This document shows, in pieces, positions 26,028 to 34,554 of a DNA stretch of 64,000 nucleotides (its first letter is position 1; each line of letters begins with the position of its first letter). Made by a program: the position numbers and the translations under genes. The stretch spans positions 383,261-447,260 of the forward strand of contig JACIXB010000011.1 of the NCBI GenBank assembly GCA_014360685.1, read 5' to 3'. The stretch comes from Actinomycetota bacterium (GTDB lineage Bacteria > Actinomycetota > Geothermincolia > Geothermincolales > RBG-13-55-18). The notes under the pieces are model-generated. The model did not search any database. It was given only the letters and a program-made list of their open reading frames with translations, and was not told the DNA's origin.

Positions 26028-26498
26028 TCATGCCGCGGCGCGGGTCAGGAAGATAGCGGCGGAGAGGAATAGGATGGCGGCATAGGGAAGTGTCGGCGGC
26101 GCCGGCCTCTCGGCTTCCGGTACGCCATCGGTTGAGAAAGCAGCCCGCCTCACCGCAAGCGAGAGCAAGGCCAGGCCACCGCCGGCACAGGCTCCCCAGA
26201 AAAAGGAGGTCAGGAGAAGGGAGGGACCGGTGAACAGCCCGATAACCGCCAGCGATTTGACGTCTCCACCCCCCACGCCACCCAGCAGGAAAAAGGGTAG
26301 CAGTAGGGCCGTGCCCAGGAGAATACCCTCCATGCCCCGAAGGAGATCCGGGAACCCTCCCAGGGCGGCCGCGGCTGTGCCACAGATCAAACCCGCCAGG
26401 ATCAGGCGGTTGGGCACCTTCCTCCAACGCAGGTCGTGGTAAGCGGCGGAGAGCGCCAAGACCCAGAGAAGAAACGCCTTCACCGGTCCCGTCCCCAT
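26028..26498 (-). CDS. tadV: Tad prepilin peptidase (A24, TadV/CpaA-like)
   Basis: 156 residues, about five hydrophobic helices. The two catalytic aspartates of the A24 aspartyl peptidases are visible in YHDLRWRKVPN and GGGDVK. It would cleave the Flp prepilin leader. The ATG at 26498 has AGGAG 7 nt upstream. It is the last gene of the Tad operon, directly behind flp. Confidence 0.9.
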   Translation of the reverse strand: MGTGPVKAFLLWVLALSAAYHDLRWRKVPNRLILAGLICGTAAAALGGFPDLLRGMEGILLGTALLLPFFLLGGVGGGDVKSLAVIGLFTGPSLLLTSFFWGACAGGGLALLSLAVRRAAFSTDGVPEAERPAPPTLPYAAILFLSAAIFLTRAAA

Positions 26499-26560
26499 GG
26501 CTCGCTCCTGTATCCGATACGGCGAAGGAATGGACGAAAAGCGGCCCACGGGCCGTTCGA

Positions 26561-26743
26561 TCAGCCCAAGCCGCTCATCAGCTGATGGAAGATCTTATTG
26601 AAGAAACTCTTGATCACGTCCGTTCCTCCCGCCCAGGCGATAAGCGCCCCGGCGATGGCCGCTGCGCCCAGGATTACCAGGGCGTATTCGGCAGTGGCCT
26701 GGGCGGACTGGTCAGCCCAAAGATCCCGTGGTTGGCGCAACAT
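26561..26743 (-). CDS. flp: Flp-family type IVb pilin
   Basis: 60 residues. A short charged leader (MLRQPRDLWADQSAQ) is followed by the pilin helix ATAEYALVILGAAAIAGALI with the conserved Glu-Tyr pair of Flp pilins. The ATG at 26743 has GGGAGG 5 nt upstream. Substrate of the adjacent prepilin peptidase and main subunit of the Tad pilus. Confidence 0.92.
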   Translation of the reverse strand: MLRQPRDLWADQSAQATAEYALVILGAAAIAGALIAWAGGTDVIKSFFNKIFHQLMSGLG

Positions 26744-26755
26744 ATTCACCTCCCG

Positions 26756-26824
26756 TCATCTCGATGTCCTCGCCTCCGTCCCCCTGGAGAAGGGTCCATG
26801 GCGCGTCTGGGCAATATCCGGCAC
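26756..26824 (-). CDS. Candidate 22-residue leader ORF upstream of flp
   Basis: A GTG at 26824 lies 6 nt after AAAGGAGG and reads MPDIAQTRHGPFSRGTEART and two more residues, stopping at 26756, 12 nt before the flp start. An alternative ATG at 26828 reads 38 codons and overlaps flp. The strong ribosome site is the main evidence; the peptide is not recognised. Confidence 0.35.
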   Translation of the reverse strand: MPDIAQTRHGPFSRGTEARTSR

Positions 26825-27031
26825 GCATCACCTCCTTTCCGCCCCATTGACGATTGACTTTCAAGCGTTCCTTTGGATAGGAGCGCCGGGCGGACCACTT
26901 TACGGTCTTCACCCGCTGTGGCGCTCTACTCCTCGATCATTTCGCCGGTTGGCGCGTCCGGCCGGCCGTTTTCGGGTACGCAAGGTCTTGCCTTGAAAGT
27001 TCCGGCGAGGGCATCGCGCTCCGCCGGGGTC

Positions 27032-27886
27032 TCAAAGGGATCGGCCCATGATCATGCTTCCCACGGTCAGGAGGAGGAAGCCGGGGAGGATCATGAAGAC
27101 CAAGGGAAATAGGACCATGACGGAGATGCGCGCGGCTCGGGCCCGGTTCCTCTCCCTCCGCGCGGAGCGCATCTCGGTTGCCAGTTGGGAGAGGAGTTCC
27201 GAGACCGGGGCCCCGCTCTCCTCGGCCCGCTTGATGGTACGGGCGAAACGCCGCAGTTCCCGGCAGGGATGGTCGGCGACCCGCCTTACGGCCTCCGCCA
27301 CGCCCTCTCCCAGACGAAGACCCTCCGCTATTTCCTCCAGTACGCGCCGGGTATGGAGGTGTTGGGCGGCGGAAACCGAGTGCTGGAGGGACCGCTGCAG
27401 GCTCTCCCCCGCGAAACAGAGAACGGCCACCAGGTCGACCACCTCGGGGAGGTCCGCGCTCAATCCCTCCAGGGCGCGGAGACGCCTGCGCTTGAGCCAG
27501 AATGTCGGTATCCTGCCACCCGCGATGAAGGCCAGGGGGAGGACGGGCAACGCCTGGATTCCCAGGGGGAGCAGGGCGAGGCATAAGAGCGCTCCACAGA
27601 GCCTCTTAACTCCCGAGTAGCGGGGAGCGGTCCAATCCAGACCCGCCTCGCGGATGAGGTCCTCCTCTTCGCTCCGCGGCGGACGGGAGAAGGGCTTTCC
27701 CAATATATCGATTACATTCCATAATTTGGAAAAGAAAGAACCACGCGCATTCTTCGCCGGCCGGGATATGCCCTCGTATCCCATGAGCTTCAAGGCCGTC
27801 CGGCGACGGCCGCCTTTTAAGGCCAGGGAACGCATGACGCAAAAAACGGCGAAGGCGACCAGCAGGGAGATGAGCGCTTCCACCAC
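27032..27886 (-). CDS. tadC: Tad pilus inner-membrane platform protein TadC
   Basis: 284 residues, type II secretion F-domain protein with an N-terminal helix, a cytoplasmic four-helix F domain (about 110-240, DLPEVVDLVAVLCFAGESLQ) and C-terminal helices. With TadB it forms the platform on which TadA acts. It starts at a GTG (27886) adjoining the TadB stop. Confidence 0.92.
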   Translation of the reverse strand: MVEALISLLVAFAVFCVMRSLALKGGRRRTALKLMGYEGISRPAKNARGSFFSKLWNVIDILGKPFSRPPRSEEEDLIREAGLDWTAPRYSGVKRLCGALLCLALLPLGIQALPVLPLAFIAGGRIPTFWLKRRRLRALEGLSADLPEVVDLVAVLCFAGESLQRSLQHSVSAAQHLHTRRVLEEIAEGLRLGEGVAEAVRRVADHPCRELRRFARTIKRAEESGAPVSELLSQLATEMRSARRERNRARAARISVMVLFPLVFMILPGFLLLTVGSMIMGRSL

Positions 27887-28741
27887 CTACACCCCCTCGG
27901 TCATCCGTCTTATCAACAGAAAGGCGGCTCCGTTCAGGGACAGGGCCACCAGCGCCATCAGATTGCCCGCCGGCGTGGCGAGTATGGGCTTGAGGGAGGA
28001 AGGGTTCAAAGCGGCCTGGATGGAGAGAAAGGCCAGGGGAAGGGCGGAGACCAGGTAACCCGATGCCCTGCTCTGGGAGGTCAACATCCTCAATTCGCGC
28101 CGCGCCTCCAGTGCCTCGTAAACCCTATCCCGCAACCTTTCCAGCACTCGCGGAAGGTCGCCGCCCCGGCCGTGTAGGAGCCGGAGGACGGTAAGGGTAT
28201 GGCGCATGGAAGGCGAACCGGTTCGCTCGGAAGCATGGAGCAGGGACTCCTCCAGCCCGCTTCCGGCGCGTATCTCCCGGACCAACTCTTCCAGCTCCGC
28301 TCCAAGTTCCCGCCCCACGTCCTCGAGGCAGACCTGGAGGGATTGTTGCAGGGAAAGGCCCGAACGAAGCGATTGGGTAAGGGAATCTATGAATTCCAGA
28401 ACCTGTTCTTCTTTTCTCATCTCCTCTCTTCTCCCGCGGTATTCCCTGAGGAATCTGGTGGCGGCCGGCAGGACGAGGGGCGGGAGGAGGCAGAGAAGCG
28501 GGTTTCGCGTGAGCGCCAGGATCAAAACGCAGGCGGCGATGAAGAGGAAGCGCTTTCTCCTTTCCGCCGAGAAAAATCTGCGCGCGGCTCCACGCAGTCC
28601 TTCCCAGCCGTCCCTTTCCGGGGCCGGTTTTCCGCTTCCTGTCTTCAGCAGGGAGGAGGCACGGCCCTGCCTCTCCGCGACCAGGTGGGTCCGGAAGAGG
28701 AATGCGCTGCATGCCAGGAGAAGAACAGAGGCCCACATCAT
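27887..28741 (-). CDS. tadB: Tad pilus inner-membrane platform protein TadB
   Basis: 284 residues, F-domain protein with membrane helices at both ends and a central part QVLEFIDSLTQSLRSGLSLQ typical of TadB. The ATG at 28741 overlaps the TadA stop by ATGA, so the genes are translationally coupled. Confidence 0.92.
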   Translation of the reverse strand: MMWASVLLLACSAFLFRTHLVAERQGRASSLLKTGSGKPAPERDGWEGLRGAARRFFSAERRKRFLFIAACVLILALTRNPLLCLLPPLVLPAATRFLREYRGRREEMRKEEQVLEFIDSLTQSLRSGLSLQQSLQVCLEDVGRELGAELEELVREIRAGSGLEESLLHASERTGSPSMRHTLTVLRLLHGRGGDLPRVLERLRDRVYEALEARRELRMLTSQSRASGYLVSALPLAFLSIQAALNPSSLKPILATPAGNLMALVALSLNGAAFLLIRRMTEGV

Positions 28742-29997
28742 GAGGAATGCGGTCCGGTTGCGACCGCTCTCACCCCCTCCCGCCTACGCTCCGCCGGACT
28801 TGGGGATGCGGAAACGGCGAGATGGCGTATCCCGCACGGGGCCTCTGGTCCGGACGACCCCTCCAATCTCAGGCTCCGCAGCTTGCCTCCCCCTCCTTCC
28901 TCCCTATCCATGACCGCTATCTCCCCCACCCGTCTATGGCCCTCGGAGTCCCTTTCCATGTGCACCACCACGTCAACCGCCCGCTCTATCTGGCGGCGTA
29001 GCGCTTCGGCCGGAAGCCCCACCCCGGCGGTGAGGGCCATGGTTTCCAGGCGGGAAAGGGCGTCCAGGGGGGAATTGGCGTGGACGGTGGTCATGGAACC
29101 CCGGTGACCGGTGTTCAGGGCCTGCAGCAGATCCAACGCCTCCGGCCCCCGCACCTCGCCGATGATGATGCGGTCGGGCCGCATGCGGAGGACGTTGCGC
29201 AGGAGGTCGCGGAGGGTCACCTCTCCTTTTCCCTCCAGGTTGGGGGGACGGGTTTCCAGGGGGACGACGTGAGGCTGTTGCAGCCTTAGTTCCGCCGCGT
29301 CCTCCAGGGTTATGATGCGTTCCCCGGGATGAATGTGGGCGGATAGGGCATTGAGGAGGGTCGTCTTTCCGCTTCCGGCACCCCCGGATATCACAACGTT
29401 CATCCTGTCCCTGACCGCGGAAGCCAGGAAGGAGGCTTCGGCGGCTTTCATGGTCCCCCCTTCCACCAGTTCCTGGAGAGTGAAGGGCAGGGATCGGAAC
29501 TTGCGGATGGTGATCACCGGGCCCAGGAGGGAAAGCGGGGGGAGGATGACGTTGACCCGCGAGCCGTCGGGAAGTCGCGCGTCCACGTAAGGGGAGGCCT
29601 CGTCGACGTGCAGGCCGAGGGGACCGATGATGCGGTCGATGAGGCGGTAGATCTCCTCCTCCCCCTGGAGGACCACCCGGCTGGGCGAAAGGACGCCGTT
29701 CCTCTCTACGAAGATTCGGTGGGGGCCGTTGACCATGATCTCCGTCACCTCCTCGTCGCGCATCAGGTTTTCCAGGGGACCCAGGCCCAGTATGTCGTCC
29801 AGCAATTTGTGCAGGATTTCCTGCATCTCGGCGGGATCCAGGATGAATCCCTCCTCCCATATGACCTCCCGGGCCAGGCGGAGCAGGTCCCTCCGCTTGC
29901 GGGCGGCGTCGGCTTCGAGATCAAGGACCTTATCCCACCCGGAAAGCCGGTCCCGTATTCTTTCCCTGATGAGGGGGTAGAGGTCGTTTTCTTCCAC
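28738..29997 (-). CDS. tadA: Tad pilus secretion ATPase TadA/CpaF
   Basis: 419 residues. Motor ATPase of pilus assembly with [17 protein letters not shown] (Walker A), EDAAEL (Asp box), [19 protein letters not shown] (Walker B region) and HANSPLDAL (His box). The GTG at 29997 with AGGAGG 7 nt upstream is preferred; upstream codons belong to tadZ in another frame. A 45-residue Ser/Pro-rich tail looks disordered. Confidence 0.94.
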   Translation of the reverse strand: MEENDLYPLIRERIRDRLSGWDKVLDLEADAARKRRDLLRLAREVIWEEGFILDPAEMQEILHKLLDDILGLGPLENLMRDEEVTEIMVNGPHRIFVERNGVLSPSRVVLQGEEEIYRLIDRIIGPLGLHVDEASPYVDARLPDGSRVNVILPPLSLLGPVITIRKFRSLPFTLQELVEGGTMKAAEASFLASAVRDRMNVVISGGAGSGKTTLLNALSAHIHPGERIITLEDAAELRLQQPHVVPLETRPPNLEGKGEVTLRDLLRNVLRMRPDRIIIGEVRGPEALDLLQALNTGHRGSMTTVHANSPLDALSRLETMALTAGVGLPAEALRRQIERAVDVVVHMERDSEGHRRVGEIAVMDREEGGGGKLRSLRLEGSSGPEAPCGIRHLAVSASPSPAERRREGVRAVATGPHSS

Positions 29998-30001
29998 CGG
30001 T

Positions 30002-31252
30002 TCACCTCCTGGAGAGGCTGGGGGAATGGGATGCCCTCTTTTTGCCGAGGCCGGGCAGGATCTTGCGACGTGATATCTCCGGCGAGAGAGGTTCTCCCTC
30101 CCCGTGGAGGAACGCCGGCAGGCGTACCACCGCTTTGCCCAAGGGAGATTCGGGCCTGGGGAGCTTGGCCAGTTCCGCGAAGTCCAGCCCGGAACGGGGA
30201 TCATCCGGAATGGTGAACACGTTCTCGATACCCACCGCGTTAGATATCTGGTGGGGTTGAAGGGTTGAGTTGCCGCCATAGCGGTTGATGATGAGGCGCA
30301 GTGCCCGGGGATCCGCTCCGAAGCCGCGCAGGGATCGGCTGATGGCGCGGGCGCTGCGCGCGGACACGGCGTCGGCCAGGGTGACCACCGCCAGTACGCG
30401 GCAGGGTAGAAGGGCGGGGAGGAATTCCTCCGCCAGGTGGCCGGGGAGGTCCACCACCACCGTGTCGAAGAGGAAGTTGAGGTTGCGGAATAAGGAAGCC
30501 GGGATGCCGCTGTTACGCGATCCCCCCTTCCGGCTTGGCTGGCCGAAGGGGAGAAGGTAAAAGCCCACCGGGTGGCGGTAGATGGAAACCCGGGCCATCT
30601 CCCAGGATATGTCCTCCGCCATGGGCAGGAGATCTACGAGATTTTTTCCCGTTCCCTCCGGCTTGAAGATGGAGAGCTGGGAGCGCTCCCGGTCCAGGTC
30701 CACGAGGAGCACCCTTTTTTCGCTTGCCGCGTAAGCGGCGGCCGTGGTGGCGGCCAGCAAAGTGTTCCCGGCTCCACCCTTCCCGCCTACCATGACCACC
30801 AGCCCCGGTCCCGAAAGGCGTTTCCCTTCCCCCTTGAAGGTTACCCGGGGCGTCGTTCCGCGGAATAATTCCACCCTTTCCTTTATCTGCCGGTAGAGGA
30901 GTTCCGATTCCGTTCTCGCCGGGTGCACGGTGCCGCAGAAGGCGAAGGGTCCGCGGAAAAGTTGAGCCAGGTCGGCGCTTTCCAATGTTGGATCGCCTCC
31001 CTCCACCAGGAGGGTGGGGATCAGGCCCGACCGCTGTCCGTTGAACAGGCTTGTCCACTCCTCGTCCATCTCCAGGAGCATCCTGGCGGAGATGAGAAGC
31101 ATATCCGGGTGGAAACGATGGAGCAGCCTCCCCAGGTCCTCCGGCGTGCGTGCCACCCCGCACGCTTCCAATAAGGGGTGCCCATCCACCATTTCCGCCA
31201 GCCTGGAGGCCTCGCCGCTGGGAAGAGCCAGGCCCACCGAAAGTATATCCAC
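30002..31252 (-). CDS. tadZ: TadZ/CpaE-like MinD-family ATPase
   Basis: About 416 residues. An N-terminal receiver-like pseudo-domain (about 1-120) is followed by a ParA/MinD ATPase with deviant Walker A GGKGGAGNTLLAATTA, where the usual GKT/GKS reads GNT, and VVVDLPGH. TadZ proteins place the Tad machine in the cell. The Asn in place of the P-loop Lys would weaken ATP hydrolysis, as seen in some TadZ members. The GTG at 31252 follows GGGAGGAAAA. First gene of the operon. Confidence 0.88.
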   Translation of the reverse strand: MDILSVGLALPSGEASRLAEMVDGHPLLEACGVARTPEDLGRLLHRFHPDMLLISARMLLEMDEEWTSLFNGQRSGLIPTLLVEGGDPTLESADLAQLFRGPFAFCGTVHPARTESELLYRQIKERVELFRGTTPRVTFKGEGKRLSGPGLVVMVGGKGGAGNTLLAATTAAAYAASEKRVLLVDLDRERSQLSIFKPEGTGKNLVDLLPMAEDISWEMARVSIYRHPVGFYLLPFGQPSRKGGSRNSGIPASLFRNLNFLFDTVVVDLPGHLAEEFLPALLPCRVLAVVTLADAVSARSARAISRSLRGFGADPRALRLIINRYGGNSTLQPHQISNAVGIENVFTIPDDPRSGLDFAELAKLPRPESPLGKAVVRLPAFLHGEGEPLSPEISRRKILPGLGKKRASHSPSLSRR

Positions 31253-31273
31253 TTTTCCTCCCAATGTTATATA

Positions 31274-31309
31274 TATTATAAAACTATAACATGTTGATCA
31301 TAATGTCAA
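31274..31309 (-). promoter_or_regulatory. AT-rich promoter region of the Tad operon
   Basis: On the minus strand a perfect TTGACA (31309-31304) is followed by TATAGT (15-nt spacing) and TATAAT (31280-31275, 23-nt spacing). Neither spacing is ideal, but the patch is by far the most AT-rich DNA near tadZ and lies 22-57 bp before its start. Confidence 0.45.
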
Positions 31310-31569
31310 TATGCCGGCCTCCGCGGGCTGACACCGGAAAGCGGGCGCAAGGGATGCGGTAGAAAAAAGCCGTTTCCATGCTCGAGTCCGGTTTGGGGAT
31401 TCGCGGGACGGGTTCCCGTTTGATGGGCTGCCGGGCTTGTGTTAAAAAGGGCGTGAACGTGAAAAAGGGGCGCGAACAAAAGCGCCGGCGCACCAAGCCC
31501 TTGCCGGGCCGGGGCGGGCTGGGAGGGGTACGGGTATGGGCGGCCGGTCGTGGGGATGAAAGGGAGAGT

Positions 31570-32736
31570 ATGGCTCCCGGCAAGAGGGCGAAGGCACTAC
31601 GGAGAAGTTTGTTACCCGGGGCACTGCTTTTCCTGGCCCTCGGGGCGTTGGTATCCTCGGCCTTTTACGTCCGGCGACCAAGGGGAGCGATCTCCCTCGC
31701 GGGGCCGGGAATGGCCATGCCCGGCGGGGGCCCCGAACACGTTTCCTACCTGCCCGCCGCCCCATGCGGAAACCTGCGTGAGCTGTGGAGCACCCGGCTG
31801 GAAGCGGAGATTCCAGGTCCTTGCGCGGTGGCGGCGGACAGGGTCTTCGCGGCCTGCCGCAACGGGTTTCTCTATTGCCTGGACCTGGACGGCGGCCGGC
31901 CCCTGTGGCTCTTCGACGTCAAGGGGGAGATAACTTCCATGCCCGCCGTTTTCGAGGGCGGCGTATTGGTATCCACCCTTGACGGCCGCGTGGTATGCGT
32001 GGACGGAAAAGGGGGGTTGCTTTGGGAGGTCGAGGTCGGAGGGTCGGTGCTCTCCTCGCCCGTGCCCTCGGGAAAGAGGGTCTATTTCACCTCCCTTGAC
32101 GGTTTCCTGTATTGCGTGGACGCGGCGCGTGGCTCGGAGAAATGGCGCTTCCAGGCCGATGCTCCCCTCGAGGTCTCCCCCTGTATTTACGAGGGGCAGG
32201 TCTTATGCGCTTCCTACGAGGGGACCCTTTTCGCGCTGGATGCCGGAAGCGGCCGGTTGCTCTGGTCCACACATTTACAGGGCCTCCCGGTTTGCTTCCC
32301 GGTGGCCGATGAGGGGCGCGTCTTCCAGGTAACCGACGCGGAGTTGCGCTGCGCGGATTCCCAGAGCGGCAAGACCCTTTGGTCCTTGGCCTTGGGCGGA
32401 AAGGTCCTCTCCAACCCGGCGGTGCGCGGCAACCAGCTGGTCATCCTTATGGGCGGGCCGGGAGAGGGTTCCTTCCTGCTTTCCCTGGATGCCAGGACCG
32501 GCGACCGGTTATGGCAAGTGGCCCTGGGGATGGAAACCGGCAAGGCGAACATCCTGGCCACCAACAACGACGTCTACTTGGCCACGAGCGACCGCGTGCT
32601 GGCCTTGGAATGGGAGACCGGAGCGCCTACCCTGGGGTATGACGCGGAGGGTGCGCTCCCTTCAACCCTTACCGTCACCCAGGACCGTCTGTTGGTGGGA
32701 ACCGAGAGGCGCAAGGTTTTTTGCCTGGGTGAGTAG
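31570..32736 (+). CDS. Membrane-anchored PQQ-type beta-propeller protein
   Basis: 388 residues. An N-terminal signal anchor (about 12-32, LLPGALLFLALGALVSSAFY) precedes a chain of about seven blades with the PQQ/outer-membrane-assembly repeat pattern, for example NGFLYCLDLDGGRPLWLFDV, DGFLYCVDAARGSEKWRF and EGTLFALDAGSGRLLWST. No catalytic PQQ-dehydrogenase residues are apparent, so it is more likely a binding scaffold on the cell surface. The ATG at 31570 follows AAGGGAGAGT. It is divergent from the Tad operon. Confidence 0.85.
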   Translation: MAPGKRAKALRRSLLPGALLFLALGALVSSAFYVRRPRGAISLAGPGMAMPGGGPEHVSYLPAAPCGNLRELWSTRLEAEIPGPCAVAADRVFAACRNGFLYCLDLDGGRPLWLFDVKGEITSMPAVFEGGVLVSTLDGRVVCVDGKGGLLWEVEVGGSVLSSPVPSGKRVYFTSLDGFLYCVDAARGSEKWRFQADAPLEVSPCIYEGQVLCASYEGTLFALDAGSGRLLWSTHLQGLPVCFPVADEGRVFQVTDAELRCADSQSGKTLWSLALGGKVLSNPAVRGNQLVILMGGPGEGSFLLSLDARTGDRLWQVALGMETGKANILATNNDVYLATSDRVLALEWETGAPTLGYDAEGALPSTLTVTQDRLLVGTERRKVFCLGE

Positions 32737-33011
32737 AAGAAAAGGGGAGAAAACAAGAGGAAGCTCTGGCATGGTGTGGTTTACACCTCATACCGATGTC
32801 TTGCTCCTGCGATATGAGTGTAAAACCTGCATAAGGGGTGCCGGTTCTTGGGGACCATGAAGCGGTGGCGGGAGAAGAGTATAGATTTAGGTGTCGAGAA
32901 AACGGTACAGATGTTCATGCAACCGAACGATATATTAAAGAATGGAAATGAGGTCGGTTGTTGAATCGGAAACATGGCCGGTCATGGAATGGCGGGGATC
33001 AAGAAAGGGTG

Positions 33012-33746
33012 ATGGAATTGAAGCGGTTTATAAACGGCAAGGGCGGTCGCCGGCTGGCGGTGGCCTTCGTTTCCCTGGCCCTCCTTTCCCTGCTGGCCGC
33101 CTTCCCGGGTTGCGGCAGGGGTGAGCCCACCCTGGAGGAGATATGGGAAAGATCAGTGGAGGCCCAGGACAACATCACGTCTTTGCACATGGAGATAGCC
33201 ATATTCTACCAGAATACCAAGTTCGGGAGCGGCCAGATCCAGACCTATACCGTGGATGTGAGCGGGAACAACGTCCACCTGCAGAACTCCATTTTCGGGC
33301 ATACCTTCAGCGAGGTGATCGTGGTCGGCGACAAGCAGTACAGCCGGGCCATGGGAGAAAAGGAGTGGCGGGAGCAGCCGGTCAGCATCACGGCGCAATC
33401 GGCGACGGAGCAGGTGCGCGGATTCGCCGATCTTCCCGCGGTTGCCTCGACCAAGGAGTCCAAGGGCCTGGAGAAAGTGGGCGGCAAGGATTGTTACCAT
33501 CTTTATTTCGGGCTGGCTCCCGGCGAGATATCCAAGGTCTTCTCCAGTGTCCCGGTCTCCAGTCTTTCCGCGGCCGCCGGGGCCGACATCGACGTTTGGG
33601 TGGAAAAGGAAACCAATTACCGCATCAAGTACGAGGCGCTGATCCGCAACGTCCTCATCGAGGAGAAAATCGGATACGGCGACGTACGCATCGTGACCAC
33701 TATTACGGAGATAAACCAACCCATAAGCATCAGCCCTCCTTCTTAA
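33012..33746 (+). CDS. LppX/LprAFG-like lipoprotein
   Basis: 244 residues. Signal peptide (about 14-36) ends with LAAFPGC, a slightly unusual lipobox. The mature part (SVEAQDNITSLHMEIAI, then a half-barrel pattern of beta strands ending VRIVTTITEINQPI) matches the LolA/LppX-like fold used by actinobacterial lipid-binding lipoproteins. Probably on the outer face of the membrane. The ATG at 33012 has AAAGGGTG upstream. Confidence 0.78.
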   Translation: MELKRFINGKGGRRLAVAFVSLALLSLLAAFPGCGRGEPTLEEIWERSVEAQDNITSLHMEIAIFYQNTKFGSGQIQTYTVDVSGNNVHLQNSIFGHTFSEVIVVGDKQYSRAMGEKEWREQPVSITAQSATEQVRGFADLPAVASTKESKGLEKVGGKDCYHLYFGLAPGEISKVFSSVPVSSLSAAAGADIDVWVEKETNYRIKYEALIRNVLIEEKIGYGDVRIVTTITEINQPISISPPS

Positions 33747-33780
33747 CGACTTAAGCCTTGGTGACCGCGGGGGGATCGAT

Positions 33781-33800
33781 CCGGGCGTGGGAACGCCCGG
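33781..33800 (+). terminator. GC-rich hairpin after lipoprotein gene
   Basis: CCGGGCG-TGGGAA-CGCCCGG, 35 bp after the stop, followed by a moderately T-rich GTCGTTCTTG. Confidence 0.5.
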
Positions 33801-34266
33801 GTCGTTCTTGCCCCGCATGCCGCACCACGCGCCGAGGCGGCGCCGTCCAACGAGTGAAGGGCGGGGGCGATGCCTGGACCAGGAGACCTCGGCGGTTTAC
33901 AGCCCCATCGCTCCACCGCATAAAGTTCACGTGGAGCGGCTCAAGCCTGCGGGGATGGGGGCATTACTGCGAGGTTCCGGCCGTCCACCGAGGTTCAGCC
34001 GGAAGGTTCCAAGCGTGAAGGTGTTTGCTCAACACCAACCGGTTGTCGGCTTGGTGTTACGACGGTGTTACGGTTGTGCAAATTTTTTTTAAAGAAGGTA
34101 TATGCCTACTAAACAGAGAAAGCTGATGTGCCGAAATTAATCATCGGTAACATGGTCAACTGCATGTCCATGCAGCGGGAGGGGATGGCTGAGGTAAGGA
34201 AACTGGGGCTCCGGCCTAACGCCCCGGGGAGGCAAAAAGGTAGAGGCAAGGCAAGGGGTGTGTTTT

Positions 34267-34294
34267 TTGGAAGTATTTACTTTTAAGGTATTTC
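34267..34294 (+). promoter_or_regulatory. Candidate promoter of giant repeat gene
   Basis: TTGGAA, 16-nt spacer, TATTTC, 260 bp before the start codon. Both boxes match the consensus at only four positions. Confidence 0.3.
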
Positions 34295-34554
34295 CTGGCG
34301 GGGGATCCAGCGGAAGATCCACGTTCCCGTTGCGTGCTTCGAGCACAATTCCCCGGTTTAGGATCCGCTTTTTTCCGACTTTCGGGATTCAAACGTCAAT
34401 TCTTCTTCCCCTATTTTTCCTGGTTCACATTCCATTGGGTGAACATTTTCCTTTCCGCTTTCCTTCACGGCCCTTTTGCCGTCCCGGCCAACCGGGGCAA
34501 GTCGGCCCCCGGGGCGGAGAGCTCGAAACGTAACCGAAAAGGGGGGTAGGGGAT

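Larger units (their letters stand above)
33747..34554. other. 808-bp non-coding region before the giant repeat protein
   Basis: No convincing gene. It is less GC-rich than the surroundings and holds a GC hairpin (33781-33800), a run of eight T (34084-34091), TGCATG/CATGCA (34161-34174), GGGGC/GCCCC (34205-34225) and a promoter-like pair at 34267-34294. I could not match it to a known riboswitch. Confidence 0.6.

Noticed and set aside
33758..34092. Overlapping frames in the leader of the giant gene
   Set aside because: Arg/Gly/Pro-rich translations, no start sites, no recognisable sequence.
34140..34260. Possible riboswitch around CTCCGGCCTAAC
   Set aside because: Resembles one loop of the GEMM riboswitch but the other conserved segments are missing; kept only as an unassigned structured region.
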